Assembly (NCBI GenBank): GCA_964388485.1
Contig: CAYMAS010000012.1
Location: 1 to 64,000, forward strand
DNA length: 64,000 nt
Source: JBCDKH01 sp964388485
GTDB taxonomy: Bacteria > Planctomycetota > Phycisphaerae > Tepidisphaerales > Tepidisphaeraceae
Reading direction: 5' to 3'
The translations under genes were made by a program, and so were the position numbers. Shown one piece after another: positions 42,564-51,104 of this stretch; position 1 is the stretch's first letter; every line of letters starts with the position of its first letter. Below the pieces are notes generated by a model. It saw nothing but the letters and a program-made list of their open reading frames with translations. It was not told where the DNA came from and searched no databases.

Positions 42564-42656
42564 GGCCTTGCGGCTTCGGCTTCAAGCCCAGCGGCAGCGG
42601 GCGGTTGGCGTCTCAGGCGGACAATCATGAAAGTAGGCGTCGACGGGTGAATTGCG

Positions 42657-43547
42657 TTACTGATGGTACATGCCCGAGCGGCGGAACCCGCCGGGCGTGA
42701 TGCCGAAGCGTTTGCGGAAGGCGCGGGCGAAATAGCCGGCGTCGGCGAAACCGATGTCGGCGGCGATCCGGGCGATCGGGTCGTGGCCGGCCTGGAGCCG
42801 ATGCGCTGCCAGTCGCAGGCGGTGCTGGACGACGTACTCCGACGGCGGAACGCCCATCAGTTCCTGAAACCGCCGACTGAAGTGCCAGCGACTCATCCCG
42901 GCCTCGGCGGCCAATGCTTCGACCGTCAGCGTCGCATGGTCGTTGCCATGATCTGCCAGACGCACCCGTTCGACGACCCGTCGGAGCCAGTCGGGCCGGA
43001 CGTCGCGGTCGCGTCGCACGGGCAGGTCGTCGATCAACGCAGCTGCCGCCCGATACGCCAGCGACGAGATCGCTCCAGCCATCGGGGTCGGCGTCCCGAG
43101 CATCGTCACGGCGACGTCGGCGAGCGTGGCAAGCGTGGCTGCGTCGAGCCGCGCGACTGGGCCGCGGGCATCGATGTAGGCGGTCGCCAGGCGGACGACC
43201 TCGACGCCGTGCAGCACGAAATAGCCGAAGTCCCAGGCGTGTCCGGGTTCGACGCGATACCGATGGTCGTGCGGGACGGTGATGACGAGCGTCTGGTCGG
43301 CTTCGATGCGTCGGGTCGTGCCCTGCCAATCGAGTAAACCGTGGCCGGCGAACGTGTGCTGGACGACGACGAAGGGCGTGGTGCCGCGTTGCAGGCCGTG
43401 CCAGTCGTAACCGGGGTCGTCGCGTCGATCGCGGCCGACACTCGAGGCCATCGCGTGCAGCGGCACGGCGGCATACAGCGGCAGGAGCGTTCGGTGCGTC
43501 GGCACTTTTTTATCCCGCCACTGTTGCAGCACATCAGTCCGTTCCAT
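42657..43547 (-). CDS. AraC-family regulator beside the ara operon
   Basis: 296 aa from ATG 43547 (MERTDVLQQWRDKK); an extended start upstream is less likely. The N-terminal cupin-like ligand domain (FVVVQHTFAGHGLLDWQG, ITVPHDHRYRVEPGHAWDFGYFVLHG) is followed by the AraC double helix-turn-helix at about residues 195-290 (LTVEALAAEAGMSRWHFSRRFQELMGVPPSEYVVQHRLRLAAH, then IGFADAGYFARAFRKRFGITPGGFRR). It is divergent from the GH4-araBDA genes and is their likely activator. The ligand may be arabinose, but the protein is not obviously E. coli AraC itself. Confidence 0.87.
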   Translation of the reverse strand: MERTDVLQQWRDKKVPTHRTLLPLYAAVPLHAMASSVGRDRRDDPGYDWHGLQRGTTPFVVVQHTFAGHGLLDWQGTTRRIEADQTLVITVPHDHRYRVEPGHAWDFGYFVLHGVEVVRLATAYIDARGPVARLDAATLATLADVAVTMLGTPTPMAGAISSLAYRAAAALIDDLPVRRDRDVRPDWLRRVVERVRLADHGNDHATLTVEALAAEAGMSRWHFSRRFQELMGVPPSEYVVQHRLRLAAHRLQAGHDPIARIAADIGFADAGYFARAFRKRFGITPGGFRRSGMYHQ

Positions 43548-43663
43548 CTCACGATAATCCGATTGCCCGCTGATAAGTAAGCAGTAGGCTATCGCACGAA
43601 TGGCCCAGCGGCCAGCCGTCGCCATCGGCCGCAAGGCTGCTATTGCCCTGCTCACCCCAATCC

Positions 43664-45223
43664 ATGCCCATCAAGATCGCCTTCATCGGTGCCGGCAGCC
43701 TCGGCTTTACGCGGACGCTCATCAAGGACACGCTCAAGGTCCCCGAGCTTCGCGACACGCACTTCGCCCTGCACGACATCGACCCCGACAACCTCTCTCG
43801 CGTCGAGCAGATCGTCCGCAAGGACGTCGAGGCCAACAAGCTGCCGGCGAAGGTCACGGCAACCGATGATCGTCGCGAGGCGGTGACGGAGGCCGATTTC
43901 GTCGTCAACTGCACCCGCATCGGCGGGCTTGAAGCATTTGAGACCGACATCGAGATCCCGCTGAAGTACGGCATCGACCAGTGCGTCGGCGACACGCTCT
44001 GTGCCGGCGGGATCATGTACGGCCAGCGGAACGTGCCGCAGATGTTGGCGTTCCTTCGCGACATGGAGGCCGTAGCCAAGCCGACCGTGCGGATGCTCAA
44101 CTACGCCAACCCGATGGCGATCAACACCTGGGCGGCACTGGACGAGTCGCCGATCGAGACGATCGGCCTGTGCCACGGTGTTCATGGCGGCTGGCGGCAA
44201 ATCGCCACCGCGCTGGGCGTCCTGCCCGACGACAACCCCGACTGGCAGCAGCGTGTCGAGATCGTCTGCACGGGGATCAACCACCAGACCTGGTACACGC
44301 AGGTCCTGCTCGACGGCGACCCCGTCTCGGCCGACCGCATCCTCAAAGGCTTTGAGAACCACGAGCACTTGTCGCGCAACGAGAAGGTCCGCATCGACGT
44401 GCTCCGCCGGTTCGGCGTCTATTCGACCGAAAGCAACGGCCACCTCAGCGAATACCTGCCGTGGTATCGCAAGCGGCCTGAAGAAATCCCCCAGTGGATC
44501 GGCGACAGCTCCTGGATCGACGGCGAAACCGGTGGGTACCTGCGTGTCTGCACCGAAGGCCGCAACTGGTTCGAAACCGACTTCCCCGACTGGCTCGACA
44601 AGGCCGGCCAGCCGATCGACGAGCACCAACGCAGCCACGAGCACGGTAGCTACATCATTGAGGCGATCGTGACCGGCCGGCCTTACCGCGGGCACTTCAA
44701 CGTCCGCAACGGGGGGATCGTCAAGAACCTGCCGGCTGACTGCATCGTCGAGTCGCCCGGTTATGTTGACCGATTCGGCCTGAACATGACCGAAGGCCTC
44801 GAGCTGCCCCTGGCCGCGGCGGCGACGTGTCAGGCGTCGATCAACGTCCAGCGGATGGCAACGCGGGCGGCGGTGACGGGCGACGTGACGCTGCTCAAGC
44901 AGGCGGTGCTGCACGACCCGCTGTCGGCAGCGATCTGCAGTCCTGAGGAAATCTGGCAGATGGTCGACGAAATGCTCGTCGCCCAAGCTCAGTGGCTGCC
45001 GCAGTACGAGGCCAACGGCTCGATTCGCGAGGCCGAGGATCGCCTTGCCGCTCACGAACGCAACGGCACGCGGGTCAAGCTCCGCCAGGGCTGGCAAGGC
45101 GCGGCCCGCAAGAAGACGCGGAGCGTTGAGGAACTTCGCGAAGCCAAGGAAGGCAGCGTGCTCGAAGCCGACAAGGCCGCCGCGTCACGGGCGAGGCAGG
45201 AACGCGTCGCCGCCACGGCTTAG
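43664..45223 (+). CDS. GH4 family NAD-dependent glycosidase (first of the ara operon)
   Basis: 519 aa. GH4 enzymes use NAD+ and a divalent metal and cleave by oxidation-elimination; they act in the cytosol, and no signal peptide is present. Marks are the Rossmann start KIAFIGAGSLGFTRTLIKD, the NCTRIGGLEAFETDIEIPLKYGIDQCVGDT region, LNYANPMAINTWA, the metal Cys in IGLCHGVHGG and the metal His in CTGINHQTWY. The subgroup resembles alpha-galactosidase/alpha-glucosidase members. Being directly upstream of araB (29 nt) suggests it frees L-arabinose or a related sugar. A close paralogue is at 62065-63651. Confidence 0.92.
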   Translation: MPIKIAFIGAGSLGFTRTLIKDTLKVPELRDTHFALHDIDPDNLSRVEQIVRKDVEANKLPAKVTATDDRREAVTEADFVVNCTRIGGLEAFETDIEIPLKYGIDQCVGDTLCAGGIMYGQRNVPQMLAFLRDMEAVAKPTVRMLNYANPMAINTWAALDESPIETIGLCHGVHGGWRQIATALGVLPDDNPDWQQRVEIVCTGINHQTWYTQVLLDGDPVSADRILKGFENHEHLSRNEKVRIDVLRRFGVYSTESNGHLSEYLPWYRKRPEEIPQWIGDSSWIDGETGGYLRVCTEGRNWFETDFPDWLDKAGQPIDEHQRSHEHGSYIIEAIVTGRPYRGHFNVRNGGIVKNLPADCIVESPGYVDRFGLNMTEGLELPLAAAATCQASINVQRMATRAAVTGDVTLLKQAVLHDPLSAAICSPEEIWQMVDEMLVAQAQWLPQYEANGSIREAEDRLAAHERNGTRVKLRQGWQGAARKKTRSVEELREAKEGSVLEADKAAASRARQERVAATA

Positions 45224-45252
45224 GGTCTGCCGCCACCAGGAGGAGCACGACC

Positions 45253-46953
45253 ATGACCCAACTGCAACCGCGATACGCCGTCGGCGTCGACTACGGCACC
45301 AACTCCGTCCGCGCCCTTGTCGCCGACTGTCGCGACGGCCGCGAAGTCGCCACCGCCGTCTTCGACTACCCCAGCGGCGACCGCGGCGTGATCGTCGACC
45401 CGGCCGACCCGAATCTGGCCCGCCAGCATCCGGGCGACTACATCGCCGGGTTTGAGACGGCGGTGGCCGAAGCGGTGCGTCAGGCGTCGCAGGTCGATGC
45501 CGACTTCGAGCCGGATCGCGTCGTGGGGCTGGGTGTCGACACGACCGGCTCGACGCCGCTGCCGGTGACACGAGGCGGCATGCCGCTGGGCATGGAGCCT
45601 GAGTTCCGCGACGAGCCGGCGGCGCAGGCGTGGCTGTGGAAGGACCACACCGCCCACGCCGAGGCGGCCGAGATCACCGACAAGGCCCGCCGCCACCCCG
45701 GCAACTACCTGGCCAAATGCGGCGGCGTCTACTCGAGCGAGTGGTACTGGTCCAAGATCCTCAAGTGCAAGCGGGTCGCGCCCCACGTCTTCGAGGCGGC
45801 CTACGCGTGGGTCGAGCTGGCCGACTTCGTGCCGGGCTACGTAACGGGCAGGCTCGATCCCGAGACGATGGCCCGCGGCATCTGCGCAGCCGGGCACAAG
45901 GCGATGTTCCACCGGGACTGGGGCGGCCTGCCCGACGCCGACTTCCTCGCCTCGCTCGACCCGGCGCTGGTGCCGTTGCGGGACCGTTACAGCTGTGAGC
46001 CGATCAGCAGCGACGAGAAGGTCGGCGGGCTGACGGAGGCGATTGCTGAGAAGGTTGGCCTGCCGGCGGGTCTTCCGGTGGCGGCCGGGGCCTTCGACGC
46101 ACACCACGGCGCGGTCGGTTCGGGCGTCGGCCCCGGCACGCTCGTCAAGATCATGGGCACCAGCACCTGCGACATCATGGTCGCTCCCGGCGATCAGCCG
46201 CTGCCCGACATCCCCGGCGTCTGCGGCATCGTGCCCGGCTCAGTCATCCCCGGCATGTACGGCATCGAAGCGGGCCAGTCGGCCGTCGGCGATCTGTTCA
46301 ACTGGGCTGTCACCCACCTGACGCCCGGCCGGTACGGCGAAGGTCCCGACGCTCACGCCGCCCTCACCGCCGAGGCCGAGCAACTCGCCCCCGGTGCGTC
46401 CGGCCTGCTGGCGCTTGATTGGAACAACGGCAACCGGACCGTGCTCGTCGACCCGCTGCTCACCGGCCTGCTCGTGGGCCAGACGCTGCACACAACCGCC
46501 GCCGAGATCTACCGCACGCTCGTCGAAGCCACGGCCTTCGGGGCGCTTGCGATCATCAACCGGCTCGAGGAGCACGGCGTCAGGGTCGAGCAGGTCGTCA
46601 ACTGCGGCGGCATCGCCGAAAAGAGCCCGATGGCCATGCAGATCTACGCAGACGTCTGTAATCGGCCCATGAAGGTCAGCCGCGCGAGCCAGACCTGTGC
46701 GTTGGGTGCGGCGATTTTCGGTGCCGTCGCCGGCGGAGCTTTTGCCGACACCGCCGAAGCTCAGTCCGCCATGACCGGCGTCCGCGAGACGGCCTACGAC
46801 CCGGATCCCGACGCCGTTGCGACGTACCGCAAGCTCTTCGGCCTCTACACCGACCTGCACGACGCCTTCGGCACGCGCGACCACGCCGGCTCGCTCGGCC
46901 ACGTGATGAAAGAGCTCATCGCCATCCGCGACGCCGCCCGGCAAGACGCCTGA
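45253..46953 (+). CDS. araB: Ribulokinase
   Basis: 566 aa, normal length. It phosphorylates L-ribulose to L-ribulose 5-phosphate. AGGAGG upstream fixes the start. FGGY-kinase features are the N-terminal phosphate loop VGVDYGTNSVRALV, GLGVDTTGSTPLPV, the LADFVPGYVTG helix, and the C-terminal ATP site IMGTSTCDIM with NCGGIAEKSPMAMQIYADV. The WLWKDHTAHAEA segment is typical of AraB rather than xylulokinase. The araD start is 11 nt downstream. Confidence 0.96.
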   Translation: MTQLQPRYAVGVDYGTNSVRALVADCRDGREVATAVFDYPSGDRGVIVDPADPNLARQHPGDYIAGFETAVAEAVRQASQVDADFEPDRVVGLGVDTTGSTPLPVTRGGMPLGMEPEFRDEPAAQAWLWKDHTAHAEAAEITDKARRHPGNYLAKCGGVYSSEWYWSKILKCKRVAPHVFEAAYAWVELADFVPGYVTGRLDPETMARGICAAGHKAMFHRDWGGLPDADFLASLDPALVPLRDRYSCEPISSDEKVGGLTEAIAEKVGLPAGLPVAAGAFDAHHGAVGSGVGPGTLVKIMGTSTCDIMVAPGDQPLPDIPGVCGIVPGSVIPGMYGIEAGQSAVGDLFNWAVTHLTPGRYGEGPDAHAALTAEAEQLAPGASGLLALDWNNGNRTVLVDPLLTGLLVGQTLHTTAAEIYRTLVEATAFGALAIINRLEEHGVRVEQVVNCGGIAEKSPMAMQIYADVCNRPMKVSRASQTCALGAAIFGAVAGGAFADTAEAQSAMTGVRETAYDPDPDAVATYRKLFGLYTDLHDAFGTRDHAGSLGHVMKELIAIRDAARQDA

Positions 46954-46964
46954 GGAACCGACTC

Positions 46965-47690
46965 ATGCCACACGACGATGCCCTTCGCCCGCTCCGCGAC
47001 GCCGTCTGCCAGGCCAACCGCGACCTCGTCACGCACGGTCTGGTCACGCTGACGTGGGGCAACGTCAGCGGCTTCGACCCCGCTTTGGGCTGGGTCGTCA
47101 TCAAGCCCAGCGGCGTGCCGTACGACAGGCTCACGCCCGAGTCGATGGTCGTCGTCGATCTCGACGGCACCGTGGTCGAAGGCGACCTGCGGCCGTCGTC
47201 CGACACGCCGACGCACGTGGCGCTCTACCGCTTCTTCGAGGAGCGTGTCGCCGGTCGGATCGCCGGCATCACGCACACGCACTCGACGAACGCCACCGCC
47301 TTCGCCCAGGCACGCCTGCCGATCGAGTGCTTCGGCACCACGCACGCCGACCACTTCCACGGTGCCGTCCCCGTCGCACGCTGCCTGACCGACCGCGAAG
47401 TCGATGCCGGCTACGAGGCGGCGACGGGGGCGGCGATCGTCGAGTGCTTCGAGGCGCTCGACCCCGTCGCCACGCCGGCCGTGCTGCTGGCCGGTCACGC
47501 GCCGTTCACGTGGGGCCCGACGCCCGGCAAGTCGCTCGACAACGCCGTCGCGCTCGAAGCGGTGGCGACGATGAACCTGGCGACGCTGCAACTTCGCGCC
47601 GACGCCGTTCGGCTCGAAGCCCACGTCCTGCAAAAGCACCACGACCGCAAGCACGGCAAAGACGCCTACTACGGCCAACCCGCTTCCTGA
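46965..47690 (+). CDS. araD: L-ribulose-5-phosphate 4-epimerase
   Basis: 241 aa. It converts L-ribulose 5-phosphate to D-xylulose 5-phosphate by retro-aldol cleavage with zinc. The class II aldolase fold shows TWGNVSGFDPALGWVVIKPSGVPYD, the zinc histidines in ITHTHSTNATAFAQ and in the third position LLAGHAPFTWGPTP, and CFGTTHADHFHG typical of AraD. Length and motif order are normal. It is preceded by araB (11 nt) and followed by araA (14 nt), with no visible promoter between, so the three form an operon. Confidence 0.96.
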   Translation: MPHDDALRPLRDAVCQANRDLVTHGLVTLTWGNVSGFDPALGWVVIKPSGVPYDRLTPESMVVVDLDGTVVEGDLRPSSDTPTHVALYRFFEERVAGRIAGITHTHSTNATAFAQARLPIECFGTTHADHFHGAVPVARCLTDREVDAGYEAATGAAIVECFEALDPVATPAVLLAGHAPFTWGPTPGKSLDNAVALEAVATMNLATLQLRADAVRLEAHVLQKHHDRKHGKDAYYGQPAS

Positions 47691-47704
47691 ACCTCCGCAA
47701 AGCC

Positions 47705-49135
47705 ATGATCGACTACGCCCCGCTCGAAGTCTGGTTCCTCACCGGCAGCCAGCACCTTTACGGCCCCGAGACGCTCGAGCAGGTCGCCGACGACGCCCGC
47801 AAGGTGGTCGACGGGCTCAACGCTTCGGGCGCGTTGCCGGTGCAAGTCGTCTTCAAGCCGGTGCTGACGACGCCCGACGAGGTGACGCGAACGCTCGCCG
47901 ACGCTGACCATTCGGCCCAGTGTGTCGGCGTGGTCGCCTGGATGCACACGTTCAGCCCGGCCAAGATGTGGATCAAGGGCCTGAGCCATCTCAAGACGCC
48001 GCTGTGCCATCTGCACACGCAGTTCCACCGCGACATCCCGTGGTCGTCCATCGACATGGACTACATGAACCTGCACCAGTCGGCCCACGGCGACCGGGAG
48101 TTCGGCCACGCCTGCACCCGGCTGGGCGTGCGACGCAAGATCGTCGTCGGTCACTGGGACACGCCCGACGTCCGCGACCGCCTGGCCGCCTGGCAACGCG
48201 CCGCCGCCGCCTGGGCCGACGCCCAGCAGCTCAAGGTCGCCCGCATCGGCGACAACATGCGACAGGTCGCCGTCACTGAGGGCGACAAGGTCGAGGCCGA
48301 ACTCGTCTTCGGCTACGCCGTCCACGGCTACGGCGTCGGCGACCTGGTCGCCTTCGTCAACGACGCCTCCGACGCCGACGTCGATGACCTGTGCGCCGCC
48401 TACGACGCCGACTACGCGATGGCCGACGAGCTCAAACCCGACGGCCCGCGTCGTCAGTCGCTGCGGGATGCCGCCCGCATCGAGCTGGGGCTGCGGGCGT
48501 TCCTCGCCGACGTCGGGGCCGACGCCTTCACCGACACCTTCGAGAACCTCCACGGCTTGGAGCAGTTGCCCGGCATCGCCGCCCAGCGGCTCATGGCCGA
48601 CGGCGTCGGCTTCGGTGCCGAGGGCGACTGGAAGCACAGCGCCCTGGTCCGGGCCGCCAAAGTCATGGCCGACGGCCTACCGGGCGGCACGAGCTTCATG
48701 GAGGACTACGTCTACCACCTCGACCCCGACTGCCAGGCCGTGCTCGGGGCGCACATGCTCGAGATCTGCCCGTCCGTCGCGGCCGACACGCCCCGTTGTC
48801 AGGTCCACCCGCTGGGCATCGGAGGCAAAGACGACCCGGTCCGCCTCGTCTTCGACGCTCCAGCCGGCCCGGCCGTCAATGCCTCGGTCGTCGACCTGGG
48901 CGATCGATTCCGGCTGGTGCTCAACGAAGTCGACGTGATCGACCCGATCGAGTCGCTGCCGAACCTACCGGTCGCAAGGGCCCTGTGGAAGCCACGCCCC
49001 GACCTGCCTCGCGCCGCCGCCCGCTGGATCGAAGCCGGCGGCGCCCACCACACCGCCTTCAGCCAGGCCTTGACGAGCGAGCACTTCGAGGACTTCGCCC
49101 GCATCGCGGGCGTCGAGCTGGTGACCATCGCGTAA
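47705..49135 (+). CDS. araA: L-arabinose isomerase
   Basis: 476 aa from ATG 47705; the longer open frame upstream is antisense-like shadow of araD. It interconverts L-arabinose and L-ribulose with Mn2+. Starts VWFLTGSQHLYGPETL as in the family. Metal ligands are the Glu residues in GTSFMEDYVYH and HMLEICPSVA and the His residues in VHPLGIGGKDDPVRLVF and GGAHHTAFS. All four match the known AraA positions. The gene order GH4-araB-araD-araA puts the isomerase last. No arabinose transporter is nearby. Confidence 0.97.
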   Translation: MIDYAPLEVWFLTGSQHLYGPETLEQVADDARKVVDGLNASGALPVQVVFKPVLTTPDEVTRTLADADHSAQCVGVVAWMHTFSPAKMWIKGLSHLKTPLCHLHTQFHRDIPWSSIDMDYMNLHQSAHGDREFGHACTRLGVRRKIVVGHWDTPDVRDRLAAWQRAAAAWADAQQLKVARIGDNMRQVAVTEGDKVEAELVFGYAVHGYGVGDLVAFVNDASDADVDDLCAAYDADYAMADELKPDGPRRQSLRDAARIELGLRAFLADVGADAFTDTFENLHGLEQLPGIAAQRLMADGVGFGAEGDWKHSALVRAAKVMADGLPGGTSFMEDYVYHLDPDCQAVLGAHMLEICPSVAADTPRCQVHPLGIGGKDDPVRLVFDAPAGPAVNASVVDLGDRFRLVLNEVDVIDPIESLPNLPVARALWKPRPDLPRAAARWIEAGGAHHTAFSQALTSEHFEDFARIAGVELVTIA

Positions 49136-49149
49136 CGCGTCGACGTAAC

Positions 49150-49191
49150 TCAGCTGGGGATCGATGTGCTTCAGCTAGGGATCGACGTGTT
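49150..49191. repeat. 21-bp tandem duplication across the sulfatase stop codon
   Basis: Two imperfect 21-nt copies (49150-49170 and 49171-49191). Read on the minus strand, each encodes a six-residue tail (NTSIPS, then STSIPS) plus TGA, so the gene ends in two identical in-frame stops 21 nt apart. Confidence 0.9.
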
Positions 49192-50511
49192 TTGCGACAC
49201 GCGGCCGAGCTGCACGTCGAGTTCCAGCCACGGGTCGGCCGTCGTCTCGCGCCACGCCATCGTGCGTTGTCGCATGGACTTGACCCGCGACGCCTGCGAT
49301 GGGTCGTCGATCAAGTTGTTCGTCTCGCACGGGTCGGCCTGCAGGTCGTACAACGCCTCGGCCGACTGGTGGAGAAAGCGCTCCGTCGGCCGATCACCCA
49401 TCTGCTCGATGCCCTCGCGGAGAATCGTCTGCCACGTCGGTGAGCGGAACAAGTCTGACGGGATTGGCGTCGGCAGTTGCCAGGCGAGGTTCTGCACGTA
49501 CTTGTACCGCCGCTCCTGGAGGACGCGGTACGGGTAGTAGTTGACGACTTCGTGGAAGCAGTGGCTGAAGAACGTGTCGTCCCAGCCGTCGTGGTGTCGG
49601 CCGTCGAGCAACGGCAGGATCGAACGGCCGGTGAGGCCGTCGGGCGGGTCGATGCCGAGCCAGTCGCAACACGTCGGCAGGAGGTCGCACCAGTTGACGA
49701 GCGCGTCGCTACGCACGCCGCCCGCCCCGCCCGGTGCCGAGACGATCAGCGGGCAGCGATGTCCCGCGTCGAAGCTGCTGGCCTTGGCACCGGGAAATGG
49801 CATGCCGTGGTCGCTCAGCACGAGCACGAGCGTGTCGTCCTCCCGCCCCGCCGCTCGCACCGCCTCGACGCCCGCACCGACACAGCGGTCAAATCTCGCG
49901 ATGCCCTTGTAGTAACCGGCCAGATCGCGGCGGGTCGCGTCGTTGTCGGGCAGGAACTTCGGCACGATCACGTCGGCCGGATCGACTGTCGGATCGTCGA
50001 AGTCCTCCAGGTGGAACTCCAATCCCCAGCCCGACGGGTCATCGAAACGGTGCGGATAAAGCGGCGCGTACATCGAGAAGAACGCACCGGGCGCCTCATC
50101 AAGAAACCGCCCGAGCGTGTCGCCTATGCCCGTGGCCGAGAGCGACTCACGTTCGCTGAAGTCGAACGGGTAGACGGCGTCAGGGGCGACGTGGTTCTTG
50201 CCGATGAGTGCCGAGCGGATGTCGTGCTGGCCAAGGTGCTTGGGCAGGCTCGTGACGTGCTCGTGCGTGCGGAAGCCGTGGATGCTGTGGCAATGGCCGT
50301 ACTGGCCGTGGGCGTGCGGGTAGAGCCCGGTAAGCACATTGGCCCGGCTGGCGGCGCACGACGGGCTGACGCAGTAGGCCCGGTCGAACGTGCAGCCACG
50401 CTCAGCGACGGCGTCGATGGCCGGCGTTTTTACAACGTCGTTGCCGTAGCACCGGGCCATCGGCGACCAGTCGTCGGCGATGATCAGCAGGACGCCGCGT
50501 GTCGAATCCAT
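49171..50511 (-). CDS. Sulfatase without signal peptide
   Basis: 446 aa. Sulfatases hydrolyse sulfate esters with a formylglycine made from a Cys or Ser. The site here is SPSCAASRANVLTGLYPH (Cys about residue 52), so the core is C-A-A-S-R, the C-x-A-x-R variant. Metal residues lie in LLIIADDWSP (Asp pair) and LVLVLSDHGMPF (Asp-His). No signal peptide is present, unlike most planctomycete sulfatases, which suggests a cytoplasmic substrate such as an imported sulfated oligosaccharide. A TAAGGT box ends 6 nt before the ATG. The maturation enzyme (anSME) is not in this window. Confidence 0.92.
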   Translation of the reverse strand: MDSTRGVLLIIADDWSPMARCYGNDVVKTPAIDAVAERGCTFDRAYCVSPSCAASRANVLTGLYPHAHGQYGHCHSIHGFRTHEHVTSLPKHLGQHDIRSALIGKNHVAPDAVYPFDFSERESLSATGIGDTLGRFLDEAPGAFFSMYAPLYPHRFDDPSGWGLEFHLEDFDDPTVDPADVIVPKFLPDNDATRRDLAGYYKGIARFDRCVGAGVEAVRAAGREDDTLVLVLSDHGMPFPGAKASSFDAGHRCPLIVSAPGGAGGVRSDALVNWCDLLPTCCDWLGIDPPDGLTGRSILPLLDGRHHDGWDDTFFSHCFHEVVNYYPYRVLQERRYKYVQNLAWQLPTPIPSDLFRSPTWQTILREGIEQMGDRPTERFLHQSAEALYDLQADPCETNNLIDDPSQASRVKSMRQRTMAWRETTADPWLELDVQLGRVSQNTSIPS

Positions 50512-50517
50512 GGGCGG

Positions 50518-50523
50518 ACCTTA
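50518..50523 (-). promoter_or_regulatory. Putative -10 box TAAGGT of the sulfatase gene
   Basis: TAAGGT on the minus strand lies 6 nt before the ATG at 50511, with no Shine-Dalgarno sequence. Confidence 0.45.
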
Positions 50524-50628
50524 TCAGTTTGCCCCTGGTCGAGCCGCCGTGGCTGTGTCATCGTCTCCGCTCAGAAACCGAGACTCTTGATGTCTCATCA
50601 ATCCAAGGCATCGCCCTTCACACGAGGA

Positions 50629-50816
50629 TCACTCGCCACCTGGTGCATTGCTCGGCTCGCCATAGGCAAAGCCATTGCATGGAAGCCGACATAGACGCGT
50701 CCGAACAGGTTCGGGTCGCCCGCGATGGTGATCATCTGGTCGAAGAGGCCTAGCGGCGCCTCGCTGATCAGGTCGAAGCTGGCGGCTTCGTCGGTTGTGC
50801 GGTACAGGCCCCAGCG
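50629..50816 (-). pseudogene. 3' remnant of a GH74/BNR-propeller gene
   Basis: Translation gives RWGLYRTTDEAASFDLI, then FDQMITIAGDPNLFGRVYVG, and after a one-base frame change NGFAYGEPSNAPGGE followed by a stop. This is the characteristic end of Asp-box propeller enzymes (GLYRSTDGGxSF ... IAGDPxxFGRVYVGTNGxGFxYGEP). The 5' part is missing and the frame is broken. It is not a copy of the propeller gene at 54023-56260, whose C-terminus differs. Confidence 0.75.
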
Positions 50817-51104
50817 ACGTGCAACTCAGAATCGAGTCGGTCACCCTTACCTGCCGCACCGACGCCTTGCCCGCAATACATCTCGGCCTTGCACCCGCTT
50901 CGCCAACACCCGAAGCCATTCCCACACCAGTTCATGGCTCCTGCTGAGCCTCGCTGTCTTCATCGCCATTGGCGAGGCTCTCGTCTACGACGTGCTGCTT
51001 CGAAGCCGGCGCTAATGAAGCGGGATGATGATGCTCGCTAGCGTCGCGGTCGGGGTCTCGCGGGGCGGTTGCGGATTGGAGGCGGAGGGGCGAAGGTCGG
51101 CGTC
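50817..51104. other. Intergenic stretch with a hairpin
   Basis: No gene. A 9-bp inverted repeat (GAGCCTCGC at 50946-50954, GCGAGGCTC at 50972-50980) with a 17-nt loop is the only structure noticed; it lacks a T-run. Confidence 0.4.

Noticed and set aside
47054..47704. N-terminal extension of araA
   Set aside because: This stretch lies in another frame of araD; AraA starts naturally at MIDYAPLEVWFLTGSQ (47705).
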